A stretch of 64,000 nt of DNA from Phenylobacterium kunshanense (GCF_003254525.1 NZ_QFYS01000006.1:124001-188000); one strand, 5' to 3'; counted from the first letter of the stretch, positions 1 to 9,329 are shown. The notes: generated by a model from the sequence alone, not told the origin. Translations and numbers: made by a program.

Positions 1-1377
1 TCCCGCGCCCGCGAAATCCTGTCCGACGCCTTGGCCGGCGCCGACGACGGGGAGCTGTTCGTGGAGCGGTCGGAGAGCGAATCGTTCCTGTTCGACGACG
101 GCCGGCTGAAGTCGGCGGCCTATGACGCCACCGAAGGCTTCGGCCTGCGCGTGGTGGCGGGCGAGACCGCCGGCTACGCCCATGCCTCCGAGATCTCGGA
201 GGCCGCGATCCGCCGGGCGGCCGACTCCGCCAGGCTGGCCAAGCGCGGTTACGCCGGGACGGCCGCCGAGGGCCCGCGTCCCACCAACACCAAGCTTTAC
301 GGCGAGGAGAACCCTCTCGCCTCGCCCGATTTCTCGGACAAGGTCGCCCTGCTGCAGGAGATCGACGCCTGGGCCCGCGCCCGCGATCCGCGCATCGTCC
401 AGGTCATGGCCTCCATCGCCGGCGAGCGCCGTACGGTGGAGATCCTGCGCGCCGACGGCCGGCTGATCCGCGACGTGCGGCCGCTCTGCCGCGTGAACGT
501 GCAGATCACGGTCGAGCGCGATGGCCGCCGCGAGACGGGATACACCGGCGCCGGCGGCCGGGCCGGCTTCGAGGCCTGGATCAGCCCGGACAAGTGGCAG
601 GGCCAGGTGGACGAGGCCCTGCGCCAGGCGCTGGTGAACCTGGACGCCGTCCCCTGCCCCGCCGGCGAGATGGACGTGGTCCTGGGGCCCGGCTGGAACG
701 GCGTGCTGCTGCACGAGGCCGTCGGACACGGCCTGGAAGGCGACTTCAACCGCAAGGGCACCTCGGCCTTCTCGGGCCGCATCGGCGAGCGGGTGGCCGC
801 GCCGGGCGTCACCGTGTTCGACGACGGCACGATCCCCGGTCGCCGCGGCTCGCTCACCGTCGACGACGAGGGCACGCCCACCGAGCGCACGATCCTGATC
901 GAGGACGGCGTGCTGGTCGGCTACATGCACGATCGGATGAGCGCGCGGCTGATGGGCCTCGCCCCCACCGGCAACGCCCGCCGCCAGTCCTATGCGCACA
1001 TGCCGATGCCGCGGATGACCAACACCGCCATGCTCGGCGGCGACACGCCGCGGGCGGAGATGATCGCGTCCACCAAGCGCGGCCTCTACTGCGCCAACTT
1101 CGGCGGCGGCCAGGTGGACATCACCAACGGCAAGTTCGTCTTCCAGTGCACCGAGGCCTACCTGATCGAAGACGGCAAGGTCACCACGCCGGTGAAGGGC
1201 GCGACCCTGATCGGCGACGGCCCTTCGGCCCTGACCCGCGTGACGATGATCGGCGACGACTTCGACTTCGACGCCGGCGTCGGGGTCTGCGGCAAGTCGG
1301 GCCAGAGCGTGCCGGTGGGCGTGGGCCAGCCGTCGCTGAAGATCACCGGCCTCACCGTGGGGGGCACGTCGGTCTGA
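1..1377 (+). CDS. tldD: Metalloprotease TldD, 5' truncated by window edge
   Basis: This is the catalytic subunit of the TldD/TldE (PmbA) zinc protease, which processes peptides such as antibiotic precursors and antitoxins in the cytoplasm. The reading frame is open from base 1, so the true start lies upstream. The zinc motif HEAVGH is encoded at 712-729, and the C-terminal part has the GGGQVDI and QCTEAY blocks and a late Cys in GVCGKSG, as expected for the family. The partner subunit gene pmbA is also in this window at 25200-26531. The stop is followed by 118 bases before the TonB receptor. Family assignment is sure; the peptide substrate cannot be read from the sequence. Confidence 0.95.
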   Translation, partial: SRAREILSDALAGADDGELFVERSESESFLFDDGRLKSAAYDATEGFGLRVVAGETAGYAHASEISEAAIRRAADSARLAKRGYAGTAAEGPRPTNTKLYGEENPLASPDFSDKVALLQEIDAWARARDPRIVQVMASIAGERRTVEILRADGRLIRDVRPLCRVNVQITVERDGRRETGYTGAGGRAGFEAWISPDKWQGQVDEALRQALVNLDAVPCPAGEMDVVLGPGWNGVLLHEAVGHGLEGDFNRKGTSAFSGRIGERVAAPGVTVFDDGTIPGRRGSLTVDDEGTPTERTILIEDGVLVGYMHDRMSARLMGLAPTGNARRQSYAHMPMPRMTNTAMLGGDTPRAEMIASTKRGLYCANFGGGQVDITNGKFVFQCTEAYLIEDGKVTTPVKGATLIGDGPSALTRVTMIGDDFDFDAGVGVCGKSGQSVPVGVGQPSLKITGLTVGGTSV

Positions 1378-1467
1378 TCCGGCGGTAACAATCCGGCGAC
1401 AATTCTGTCTCCGATTTAATCCACCTTACGGGCATTTAACTCGCGCCAGAGCTGAGTGGCGGGCACG

Positions 1468-1489
1468 TCTCTCCCGACTTGGGGAGAGA
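1468..1489 (+). promoter_or_regulatory. Hairpin sequestering the ribosome binding site of the TonB receptor
   Basis: TCTCTCCC (1468-1475) pairs perfectly over 8 bp with GGGAGAGA (1482-1489), with a 6-base loop. The right arm contains the Shine-Dalgarno sequence GGGGAGAG, 7 bases before the ATG at 1496, so the structure would mask translation initiation. The pairing is visible in the sequence; a regulatory role is inferred. Confidence 0.5.
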
Positions 1490-1495
1490 ATTCGA

Positions 1496-3529
1496 ATGTT
1501 GTTTGCCCACCTGCTGGCTCAGGCGGCCGCTGCCGCCGCGCCGGAGGCCGCCGCCATGCCGCAGCAGGGCGTAGTCAGCTATCCGCCCGCCTTCTTCGCC
1601 GCCCAGCAGCCGCAGAACGCGCACGAGATGGTGCTGCGGCTCCCGGGCTTCGCCTTCGATGACGGCGACGACATCCGCGGCTTCGAGGGCGGTGGCGGCA
1701 ATGTGCTGATCGACGGCCAGCGGCCGACCAGCAAGACCGACAACCTCGACGAAATCCTCCGGCGGGTGCCGGCCAGCCAGGTGGAGCGCGTCGACCTGAT
1801 CCGCGGGGGAGCGCCTGGCATCGACATGCAGGGCAAGTCCGTGGTGGCGAACGTCGTCCGCAAGCAGTCGGGCGGCATCCGCGGGCTGGTGGCGGTCGCC
1901 AACAACCACATCTACGACGGCCGCAACGGCGCGGGCGCGCGGCTCGAGCTGAGCGGCCGCAACTGGGAGGCCTCGGCGCGGACCGGGCGCGGCATCGACG
2001 ATGGTTCGGGCGACGGCCCGGGATTGCGGGTCAGCCCGTCCGGCTCGGTCATCCAGCAGTCCCAGATCGACTCCGAGGGCGATGGCCGCGACTGGACGCT
2101 GACGGGCGCCTACGAGCAGCCGGTCCTGGGCGGCAAGCTGCGGGTGAACGGCCGCCGCTACCACGACAAGTTCAAGCTGGAGCAGGACCAGCGCATCCTG
2201 AGGCCCGTCCCCGGCGTCGAAAGCTACGACGGGACCTTCCTCAACGACGAGACCGAGTTCGGCGGACGCTTCAACCGCGCGTTCGGCGCCTGGAACCTCG
2301 AGCTGATCGGCCTGCGCAAGGACCAGGAGGAGGGCGAACGCTCGGCTTTCAGCAAGGCCGGCAGCGACAACGTCTTCAACCTCGAACGCGACTCCAGCGA
2401 GACGATCGCCCGGGGCGTGCTGCGCTACCGCTTCAGCGACCAGTTCTCGGTCGAGGGCGGCGTCGAAGGGGCGATCAACGAACTCGAGAGCCGCGTGGGC
2501 GTCCTGGAGAACGGCCAGCCGGTCAAGGTGCCCGCCGCCAATGTTGGCGTGGAGGAGCGCCGCGGAGAGGTGTTCGTCAAGAGCACCTGGCGGCCTTCAC
2601 CCCAATGGACGGTCGACGGCGGCGTGCGGGTGGAAGGGTCGGAAATCTCGGCCGACGGCGATGTCCAGCTCGAGAAGACCCTTTCGTTCGTGAAGCCGCG
2701 CCTGCTGGTGACCTGGGCCCCGACTTCGGGCACCCAGCTTCGCGCGCGCGGCGAGCGGGTCGTCGGCCAGCTCGACTTCGACGACTTCGTGGCCTCGGGC
2801 GACTTCGACACCGGCACGGGCGTCACCGCCGGCAACCCCGACCTGAACCCCGAGCAGGCCTGGGTCGGCGAGCTGGCGCTGGAACAGAAGCTGTGGGGCG
2901 GCGGGGTGATCGTCGTCACCTACCGCCATTCCGAACTGTCGGATGTGATCGACCGCGGCCCGGTCCCCGTGACCAACGTCGACCCGGTCACCGGCCAGAC
3001 CACGACCAGCTTCTACGACCAGCCGACCAACATCGGCTCGGGCAGCAAGGACGAGCTGATCGCAGAGCTGACGCTACCGTTCGACCGCATCGGCCTGAAG
3101 GGCGCCCAGCTCAAGGGCGACGTCACCAAGCGCTGGTCGAGCGTTGAGGATCCGACGACCGGCGAGTCGCGTGAGATCTCGGGCCTGAAGCCCCTGGAGT
3201 GGAACGCCACCTTCAGCCACGACCTGCCCCAGTGGCGGATGAGCTACGGCGTCGACGCCTACGGCGGCTGGCGGCGGACCTTCTATCGGTTCGACCAGGT
3301 CGAGACGGTGAAGCTGAAGACCTGGGTCCGTCCGTTCGCCGAATGGCGGCCGCAGCCGGACCTGTTCGTGCGGTTCGAACTGCCGAACGTCACGTCGCGC
3401 GGCCTGCGCCGGATCCGCGAGGTCTATGACGGCCCGCGCGACACGGGCCAGCTCAAGTTCACCGAGGACCGCGATCTGCAGTTCGGCCGGATGTACTACG
3501 TGCGCATCCGCAAGACCTTCGGCGCTTAG
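1496..3529 (+). CDS. TonB-dependent outer membrane receptor
   Basis: This 677-residue protein is an outer membrane transporter of the TonB-dependent class, taking up a ligand that cannot be named. The N-terminus carries a short hydrophobic, Ala-rich leader. It is followed by a plug domain with LIDGQRPTSK, a DEILRRVPASQVERVDLIRG block near residue 90 and GIDMQGKSVVANVV, the usual plug signature. The remaining ~500 residues are rich in alternating polar/hydrophobic strands, consistent with a 22-strand barrel, and end in an aromatic-containing strand (VRIRKTFGA). I see no clear TonB box. The start is supported by GGGGAGAG 7 bases upstream. It is monocistronic, with a strong terminator downstream. 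Confidence 0.9.
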   Translation: MLFAHLLAQAAAAAAPEAAAMPQQGVVSYPPAFFAAQQPQNAHEMVLRLPGFAFDDGDDIRGFEGGGGNVLIDGQRPTSKTDNLDEILRRVPASQVERVDLIRGGAPGIDMQGKSVVANVVRKQSGGIRGLVAVANNHIYDGRNGAGARLELSGRNWEASARTGRGIDDGSGDGPGLRVSPSGSVIQQSQIDSEGDGRDWTLTGAYEQPVLGGKLRVNGRRYHDKFKLEQDQRILRPVPGVESYDGTFLNDETEFGGRFNRAFGAWNLELIGLRKDQEEGERSAFSKAGSDNVFNLERDSSETIARGVLRYRFSDQFSVEGGVEGAINELESRVGVLENGQPVKVPAANVGVEERRGEVFVKSTWRPSPQWTVDGGVRVEGSEISADGDVQLEKTLSFVKPRLLVTWAPTSGTQLRARGERVVGQLDFDDFVASGDFDTGTGVTAGNPDLNPEQAWVGELALEQKLWGGGVIVVTYRHSELSDVIDRGPVPVTNVDPVTGQTTTSFYDQPTNIGSGSKDELIAELTLPFDRIGLKGAQLKGDVTKRWSSVEDPTTGESREISGLKPLEWNATFSHDLPQWRMSYGVDAYGGWRRTFYRFDQVETVKLKTWVRPFAEWRPQPDLFVRFELPNVTSRGLRRIREVYDGPRDTGQLKFTEDRDLQFGRMYYVRIRKTFGA

Positions 3530-3541
3530 CCCCGGCGCCGG

Positions 3542-3567
3542 GTCCGGCGCTCCCCCGGGCGCCGGAC
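3542..3567. terminator. Perfect 9-bp hairpin after the TonB receptor
   Basis: GTCCGGCGC (3542-3550) pairs with GCGCCGGAC (3559-3567) around an 8-base loop. It lies just after the receptor stop and 5 bases before a second, longer hairpin, between convergent genes. There is no U-tract. Confidence 0.5.
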
Positions 3568-3571
3568 AAAG

Positions 3572-3601
3572 CGAAGGCCGCGGAGCGATCCGCGGCCTTC
3601 G
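3572..3601. terminator. Bidirectional terminator with GCGA tetraloop
   Basis: A perfect 13-bp stem (3572-3584 with 3589-3601) closes a GCGA loop of the GNRA class. It sits between the convergent TonB receptor and peptide transporter genes, where one element can serve both strands. No strong poly-U follows, but the stem is long and GC-rich. Confidence 0.7.
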
Positions 3602-3624
3602 TCGTATCTGCCGTGGCGGCGAAG

Positions 3625-5466
3625 CTACTGGTCGGCGCGGATCGCCGCCGGGTTCACCGCCTGGCGCTCGCCGTCCAGGACGGGGGCGATCGGCTCGGGC
3701 TGCGGATGGCTGCCCGGATCGTTCACGCCGTGCGCCCAGCCCTTGATGAAGAAGCTGATGACGATGAAGCCGACGCCGATGCCCATGCCCCACAGGCCCA
3801 GCATGTTGAAGACCGTCAGCGAGGCCTCCAGCGACGCCTTCGGATCGGTGACCTGGCCGCCGACGGTGTGCGTCCCGGCCATGGCGGCGATGATGCCGCC
3901 CACGTACTGGGCGATCGACGAGGCCAGGAACCACACGGCCATCATGAACGAGACCACCTTGGCCAGCGACAGCTTGGTGATCTCGGAGAGGCCCACCGGC
4001 GAGAGGAAGAGCTCGCCCGTGGTGTGGAACATGTAGAGCAGCGCCAGGAAGATCATTGGCAGCCGGTACTGGTCGTCGGCGAAGCTGGCGCCCCAGACCA
4101 CGACCATGAAGCCCAGGCCGACCTGCAGCAGGCCGAGGCCGAACTTCAGCGTCGGGTTCGGATCTCGCTTGCGTGCCGCGAGCCAGGCCCACATGGCCGC
4201 GAAGATCGGCGCGAAGAGCAGGATGTAGCCGGCGTTGAACGACTGGGTCTGGGCGGCGGTGACGCCCACGAGGTCCACGTTCCGGGCCGCGAACAGGTTG
4301 AGCGAGGTGCCCGCCTGCTCGAACAGGGTGAAGAACACCACCGCCCCGAGGATCAGCACGACGGCCAGCATCATCCGCTGGCGCTCGACCCAGGTCTTGC
4401 AGACCACGGCGATGACGTAGGCGATGAAGGCGAACGCCAGCACCGACGACCAGGTCAGGGCCTGGCCCACCACGTCGTTGCGCTGGACCAGCCACCAGAT
4501 CGGCAGCACCCCGGCGACGCCCGCGGCGTAGATGATCCATTCGCGGTTGATCGGCCCGGCGACCGGCTTCTTGAGCAGTTCCGGGTTCGGGGGCTCGCCC
4601 TTGCCTTCCAGGTGCTTCTTGCCCAGCACGAAGACGATCAGGCCGGCCAGCATGCCGACGCCGGCCAGGCCGAAGCCCGCCCACCAGCCGTAGGTGGTGC
4701 CGAGGAGGCCGCAGAGCACCGAGGCCCAGAACGCCCCGAGGTTGATGCCGTAGTAGTAGAGGGTGAAGCCGGAGTCGCGCCGCGGGTCGCCCTGCGGATA
4801 GAGCTGGCCCACGATCGTGGAGATGTTCGGCTTCAGGAAGCCGACGCCCATGATGATGAGCGAGACGGCCAGGTAGAAGGCGTTCTTGCCCAGCAGGTCG
4901 ACCTGGTTCTTCAGCTCGAACGAACCCTCGGGCAGTACGGCCGGGATCGGCGCGCCGGCCGGCAGGTTCTTGACTTCCAGGCCGCCCGCCGCGGCGGGGC
5001 CGAACTCGTAGGGCTGGCCCGCGACCACGAGGCGAACCTCACGGTTCTCCATCCGGCCTTCCGAGACGACCTCGTAGGTCTGTCCGGCGTAGGTCAGCGT
5101 CTGCTTGGCCGGGGTGCCCTCGACCGCCATGGTCAGATGGCCGGCCACCAGCAGCAGGGCGCCGAACGCCACCGCCTTGCGGGTGCCGAGGTAGCGGTCG
5201 GCGAGGATGCCGCCGAGCAACGGCAACAGGTACACCAGCGAGGTGTAGGAGCCGTACTGGAGGTTCGCCGTCTCGTCGTCGAACAGGAGGTGCTGGGTCA
5301 GGTAGAAGATGAGGATGCTGCGCATCCCGTAGTAGGAGAACCGCTCCCACATTTCGGCGAAGAACAGGATGATCAGCCCGCGCGGGTGGTTGCGCATGAG
5401 CTGCATCAGCACCGGCGCGCCGGTGACGAGCGTCACGACGATGCCGAGAAGGACAATCAGATTCAT
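3625..5466 (-). CDS. POT family proton-dependent oligopeptide transporter
   Basis: This is an inner membrane MFS transporter importing di- or tripeptides with protons. The 613-residue protein carries the hallmark EMWERFSYYGMR near residue 38, the POT motif with the ExxER proton-coupling segment. It also has the GGILADRYLGTRKA loop after helix 2 and SMIIMGVGFLKPNIST-like residues around 205-215. About 70 residues are inserted between helices 4 and 5 (roughly 115-185), which makes it longer than E. coli DtpA; this insert is common in the Caulobacter/Xanthomonas-type members. It is transcribed alone, divergent from the DUF427 gene. A signal peptide is not needed. Confidence 0.93.
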   Translation of the reverse strand: MNLIVLLGIVVTLVTGAPVLMQLMRNHPRGLIILFFAEMWERFSYYGMRSILIFYLTQHLLFDDETANLQYGSYTSLVYLLPLLGGILADRYLGTRKAVAFGALLLVAGHLTMAVEGTPAKQTLTYAGQTYEVVSEGRMENREVRLVVAGQPYEFGPAAAGGLEVKNLPAGAPIPAVLPEGSFELKNQVDLLGKNAFYLAVSLIIMGVGFLKPNISTIVGQLYPQGDPRRDSGFTLYYYGINLGAFWASVLCGLLGTTYGWWAGFGLAGVGMLAGLIVFVLGKKHLEGKGEPPNPELLKKPVAGPINREWIIYAAGVAGVLPIWWLVQRNDVVGQALTWSSVLAFAFIAYVIAVVCKTWVERQRMMLAVVLILGAVVFFTLFEQAGTSLNLFAARNVDLVGVTAAQTQSFNAGYILLFAPIFAAMWAWLAARKRDPNPTLKFGLGLLQVGLGFMVVVWGASFADDQYRLPMIFLALLYMFHTTGELFLSPVGLSEITKLSLAKVVSFMMAVWFLASSIAQYVGGIIAAMAGTHTVGGQVTDPKASLEASLTVFNMLGLWGMGIGVGFIVISFFIKGWAHGVNDPGSHPQPEPIAPVLDGERQAVNPAAIRADQ

Positions 5467-5671
5467 CTGGAGGAGTTTCCGCTTTCCCTAAGCTGGGCGC
5501 GGCGGGGCGTTCGGCCCGCGCGCCGGGATTTGGCGGGAGAAAATCACGCGGATCGCCCCGGCACAAGCAAGGCTGCGCCCTGAGGCGGCCTTCGATGGAC
5601 CGACGCTCATCCACCCGGGGCGCGGCAGCCGGATCGCGTCGAACGCGTTTAGCATCACGAAGGAGCCCCCG

Positions 5672-6187
5672 ATGATGACGCCAGGACCAGACCATCCGAT
5701 CACGCTCACCGAGGCGCCCGCGCGCTGGCGCGCCCGCTACCGCGGCCATGTGATCGCCGACAGCGACCATGCCATCCTGCTCAGCGAGGCCGGCTATCCG
5801 CAGGTGGTCTATTTCCCCCGGGCGGATGTGGAGATGGCCTATTTCGGCCGGACGTCGCGGACGACGACCTGCCCTTACAAGGGCGACGCCAGCTACTGGA
5901 CGCTCGATCTCGACGGCGGCATCGAGGAGAACGTCGCCTGGTCGTACGAGACGCCGCATGACACCGTCGCGGACATCGCCGGCCGGATCGCCTTCTACGC
6001 CGACCGGGTCGAGGTCTACGCCGTCGACGATGCGGCGGTGAATCTCCGGCATCACGAGGACCGAGCGGTCGACCGGCGCGCCATCGACGAGGTGATTCAG
6101 CACACCGACTCCGGGGCCGGCGTCGCTCAGCGCGATCACTGGCCGCCGAACGTGGAGACCCCCGGTCCCGAAGCGGGCGGCCGCTAG
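5672..6187 (+). CDS. DUF427 domain protein
   Basis: The 171-residue protein belongs to the DUF427 (NTP_transf_9) family. The signature TCPYKGDASYW lies near residue 66, preceded by the YFPRADVEM segment and followed by the WSYETPHD and IAGRIAFYADRVEV blocks. The family's biochemical role is not established. The start is fixed by AAGGAG at 5660-5665, six bases before the ATG; a second ATG follows directly. It converges on the CYTH-like gene, and the two share the tetranucleotide CTAG (6184-6187), which reads as TAG on both strands. Confidence 0.85.
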   Translation: MMTPGPDHPITLTEAPARWRARYRGHVIADSDHAILLSEAGYPQVVYFPRADVEMAYFGRTSRTTTCPYKGDASYWTLDLDGGIEENVAWSYETPHDTVADIAGRIAFYADRVEVYAVDDAAVNLRHHEDRAVDRRAIDEVIQHTDSGAGVAQRDHWPPNVETPGPEAGGR

Positions 6188-6681
6188 GCTTTCGGCGTGG
6201 CCTGCGCCTGGGCCAGGCTCCAGCCCGTGTAGTCCACCTCGGTCGTGACCTCGCGCACGCACCATTCCGGCACGTCGAAGCGCAGAGCCGCCATGCGGTT
6301 TGAGGCCTCGCACTCCGCGGTCACCAGGCCCTCGAAGGGCGGCCGGAAGATGTCGATGACGAACGCGCCGATCTTGTAACGCTCCTTCGTCACCCGGCGG
6401 CCAGGCAGCGCCTGGAGCACCGCATATTCCTCGGGGTCGAGGTAGAGGTTGGTCATCGGCCCGATCAGCGGGTTGTCGGGCGCGTACTTCTTGCCGAGCT
6501 TGAACTCCTGCTCGCCGGTGGCGGCGTGGGTGATGCGCCGGAGGCGCAGCCGTCCGCCGTCGATGTAGAGGTCCTCGATCAGCCGGGCTGTGCCGGGGTC
6601 CAGCGCCGGCAGCTTGGCGGGATCGACCAGAAAGCGGCGCTCCGCGACCCAGTGCGCGTACTTCGGCAGCTTGACGGCCAT
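6184..6681 (-). CDS. CYTH-like domain protein
   Basis: A 165-residue cytoplasmic protein with features of the CYTH/triphosphate tunnel fold: an N-terminal ERRFLV strand (compare the ExExK-type start ERKFL), an arm with RLRRIT and QEFKLGKKY, and a C-terminal VTAECEASN strand. These alternating charged strands suggest binding of a polyphosphorylated or nucleotide ligand, but key residues cannot be assigned with certainty. The start at 6681 (MAVKLPKYAHW) is preferred over an upstream one. It lies one base after the stop of the GFA gene (TGA-C-ATG) with GAGGA upstream, which implies translational coupling. Confidence 0.6.
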   Translation of the reverse strand: MAVKLPKYAHWVAERRFLVDPAKLPALDPGTARLIEDLYIDGGRLRLRRITHAATGEQEFKLGKKYAPDNPLIGPMTNLYLDPEEYAVLQALPGRRVTKERYKIGAFVIDIFRPPFEGLVTAECEASNRMAALRFDVPEWCVREVTTEVDYTGWSLAQAQATPKA

Positions 6682-6682
6682 G

Positions 6683-7078
6683 TCAGTCCTCGCGCGGCCC
6701 CGGCCACTCCGCACGAGCCTCGCCAGACCGAACGCTCATCGTCAAGCCGTCGGCGAGGCGAAACGGATAGGCGCCGGGATCGAAATCCTCCAGGCAGCCC
6801 ACGTTGACGCCGTAGCTGTCCGGCGCGGCCCGCTTGCGATGGAAGGTGTAGATGCCGCAGTCGCCACAGAACCAGTGCCGCGCGACGCGGGTGTTCCACT
6901 GGTACAGCCGCAGCCGGTCCTGGCCGGCTTCGATCGTCAGCGCCGCTTCGGGAACCTTCGCCATCAGCGCGCCCCGCCGGCGACACAGCGAGCAGTCGCA
7001 GCGGGTCAACTCGTCGATCTCCGCCTCGACGCGGAAGCGCACGGCGCCGCAGTGGCACGATCCAGACCAGACGGGCAT
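6683..7078 (-). CDS. GFA family (CENP-V/GFA fold) zinc protein
   Basis: A 131-residue protein of the GFA family, named after the glutathione-dependent formaldehyde-activating enzyme. Zinc ligands are visible: C8 and C10 in GSCHCGAV, C27, C29 and C32 in RCDCSLC, and C71/C74 in CGDC. WFCGDCGIYTFHRKR is typical of the fold. Most members have unknown substrates. Its position downstream of gshA and upstream of the CYTH-like gene on the same strand suggests a glutathione-linked or small-molecule detoxification role, which is inference only. Confidence 0.85.
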   Translation of the reverse strand: MPVWSGSCHCGAVRFRVEAEIDELTRCDCSLCRRRGALMAKVPEAALTIEAGQDRLRLYQWNTRVARHWFCGDCGIYTFHRKRAAPDSYGVNVGCLEDFDPGAYPFRLADGLTMSVRSGEARAEWPGPRED

Positions 7079-7157
7079 GGCGCAGAGATAGCCGGTCCGG
7101 CCAAGGGACGAGAGAGCCAGATACTGCGCCGTGGACTCGGCGCGACGTCCCCGCGCC

Positions 7158-8513
7158 TCAGTACGCGAAGTCGTCGAAGACCCGGCCGGCGTCGCGGTTC
7201 CAGCGCGTTTCGTACAGCTCCAGCAGCCGCTCGGCCGGGGTGACGCCGGTCTCGGCGATCTGGTCGAGTTCGGCGAGGTAGCCGGTCTCGTCCACCATGC
7301 CCCCGGAGAGGCGGTTGCGGGCCTTCAGCCCAGCCCTGGCGATGGCCAGCATGTCCTTGGCCACGTCCTGCACCGTCCGCCCGCCGATCTCGGCCTTGAG
7401 GCCCAGGCGGGTGACGTCGGCGCGCAGGCGCTCGTGGTCGGCGATGTCCCAGTCCTTGCAGAGGTCCCAGGCCGCGGCCAGCGAGGCGCTGTCGTACAGC
7501 ACGCCCATCCACAGGGCCGGCAGCGCACAGAGGCGGCTCCAGGGCCCGGAGTCCGCGCCGCGCATCTCCAGGTACTTCTTGAGGCGGACCTCTGGGAAGA
7601 TCGTGGTGGTGTGGTCGGCCCAGTCCTTGATCGTCGGCCGCTCACCCGGCAGCTCGGGAAGCTTGCCGTCCATGAAGTCGCGGAAGGACCGTCCGGCGAC
7701 ATCGATGTACCGGTCGCCACGCTTCACGAAATACATCGGCACGTCGAGGGCGTAGCGGGCATAGGTCTCGAAGCCGAAACCGTCCTGGAACACGAAATCG
7801 AGCATCCCGGTGCGGTCGGCGTCGGTGTCGGTCCAGACGTTGGCCCGCGCGGTGACGTAGCCCGAAGGCTTGCCCTCGATGAAGGGCGAGTTGGCGAACA
7901 GCGCGGTCGCGATCGGCTGCAGCGCCAGGCTGGTGCGGAACTTGGCCACCATGTCGGCCTCGTCCGCGAAATCGAGGTTCGCCTGCACCGTGCAGGTGCG
8001 GAACATCATGTCGAGGCCCAGCCCGCCGACCTTGGGCATGTACTGGCGCATGATCTTGTAGCGGCCCTTGGGCATCACCGGGACCTGATCGCGGGTCCAT
8101 ATCGGCGTGAAGCCGAGGCCGAGGAATCCCAGGCCCAGCTCGTCGGCCACCTGCTTCACCTCGTTGAGGTGCTGGCCGGTCTCCTCGCAGATCTCGTGGA
8201 CGGTCTCCAGCGGCGCGCCCGACAGCTCGAACTGGCCGCCCGGCTCCAGGCTGACGTTCGCCTTGCCCCGCTCCAGGGCGATGACGTTCTCGCCCTCCAT
8301 CACCGGCGTCCAGCCGAAGCGGGTCAGTCCATCCAGCAGGGCCTTGATGCCGTTCGGCTCGTAGGGAACCGGCGCATGGTCCTTCAGCCGGAAGACGAAC
8401 TTCTCGTGCTCGGCGCCGACGCGCCACTCGCTCTTGGGCTTGCCCCCGTCCGCCATCCAGCGGACCAGGTCTTCGAACACCAGCGGACGGTCGTCGCAGG
8501 CGGCTTCGGCCAT
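7158..8513 (-). CDS. gshA: Glutamate-cysteine ligase
   Basis: It catalyses the ATP-dependent first step of glutathione synthesis, joining L-glutamate and L-cysteine in the cytoplasm. The protein is of the plant/alphaproteobacterial type: GAEHEKF near residue 34, LEPGGQFELSGAP, MMFRTCTVQANLDF, the TARANVWTDTD segment and the EVRLKKYLEMRGAD block are all diagnostic. I place the start at 8513 (MAEAACDD) because GGGGAGA lies 4 bases upstream. An in-frame ATG six codons earlier lacks this. The gene probably sits in a minus-strand group rsmE-gshA-GFA-CYTH. Confidence 0.95.
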   Translation of the reverse strand: MAEAACDDRPLVFEDLVRWMADGGKPKSEWRVGAEHEKFVFRLKDHAPVPYEPNGIKALLDGLTRFGWTPVMEGENVIALERGKANVSLEPGGQFELSGAPLETVHEICEETGQHLNEVKQVADELGLGFLGLGFTPIWTRDQVPVMPKGRYKIMRQYMPKVGGLGLDMMFRTCTVQANLDFADEADMVAKFRTSLALQPIATALFANSPFIEGKPSGYVTARANVWTDTDADRTGMLDFVFQDGFGFETYARYALDVPMYFVKRGDRYIDVAGRSFRDFMDGKLPELPGERPTIKDWADHTTTIFPEVRLKKYLEMRGADSGPWSRLCALPALWMGVLYDSASLAAAWDLCKDWDIADHERLRADVTRLGLKAEIGGRTVQDVAKDMLAIARAGLKARNRLSGGMVDETGYLAELDQIAETGVTPAERLLELYETRWNRDAGRVFDDFAY

Positions 8514-8612
8514 AGTCTCTCCCCGGGCCATAACGCCGTCGCGGGGACTTCTGACGGCCCCGCGGCCCGCGTCTTTACGTCGTCAGGATAGGTGGGCGCA
8601 ATCGCGCCAAGC

Positions 8613-9329
8613 TCAAGGGCGCCAGTCGCCGACGGCGGCCTGCCAGAGGGTGAGCGCGCTGATCGCGGCCGTGTCGGCGCGCAGGATCCGCGGGCCCAGC
8701 GTCGCGGGAACGGCGTACGGCAAGGCCCTCAGGGTCTCGCGTTCGCGCGGCGAAAACCCGCCCTCGGGCCCGATCAGCACCGCCCACGGCCCACCCTCGG
8801 CGACGGCCTCGAGCACCGGCCTGGCGTCGCCGGCCTCGTCGCAGAAGAGGAGCCGGCGCCCCGTCTCCCAGTCGGCGATCATCCGGTCCAGCTTCACCGG
8901 CTCGCAGACCTGCGGCACGTCCAGCCGGCCCGTCTGCTCCGAGGCTTCCACCGCGATCGCCTGCAGCCGGTCAACGCGCGTGTGGTCGGCGTTCGTGCGC
9001 TCGGTGATCACAGGCCGCACCCGCCGGGCGCCCAGTTCGGCCGCCTTCTCGATGATGGTCTCCAGCCGCGCGCGTTTCACGAGCGCGATGACCAGATCGA
9101 GGTCAGGCCCGGTCGCCTGCGGCCGCGACTGGGCTTCGGCCGTGAGCGCGACCGCACGCTTGCCCACCGCGGACACGGTTGCGCGCCATTCCCCGTCGCG
9201 GCCGTTGAATATCGCTACGGCGTCTCCGACCGAGAGCCGCATCACAGCCGACAGGTACCGGCTCTGGCCTTCATCCAGCTCCAGCCGGGCGCTGGCCGAA
9301 AGATCGTGCGGAACGAACAGACGGATCAT
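8613..9329 (-). CDS. rsmE: 16S rRNA (uracil-1498-N3)-methyltransferase RsmE
   Basis: RsmE methylates U1498 of 16S rRNA, using SAM, in the assembled small subunit. The 238-residue protein has an N-terminal PUA-like domain (MIRLFVPHDL...) and a C-terminal SPOUT knot with LVIALVKRARLETIIEKAAELG, RRVRPVITERT, LLFCDEAG, the SAM-binding IGPEGGFSPRE, and LGPRILRADTAAI. These are all canonical. The start at 9329 is chosen over one five codons upstream because AGGGG precedes it and family members begin MIRLF. It is divergent from ppk2 with only 34 bases between start codons. Confidence 0.95.
   Translation of the reverse strand: MIRLFVPHDLSASARLELDEGQSRYLSAVMRLSVGDAVAIFNGRDGEWRATVSAVGKRAVALTAEAQSRPQATGPDLDLVIALVKRARLETIIEKAAELGARRVRPVITERTNADHTRVDRLQAIAVEASEQTGRLDVPQVCEPVKLDRMIADWETGRRLLFCDEAGDARPVLEAVAEGGPWAVLIGPEGGFSPRERETLRALPYAVPATLGPRILRADTAAISALTLWQAAVGDWRP

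Noticed and set aside
3613-5583. A 656-codon open frame opposite the peptide transporter gene
   Set aside because: Its protein is rich in Arg, His, Gln and Asp with no motif, while the other strand gives a full POT transporter. High GC makes long antisense frames common.
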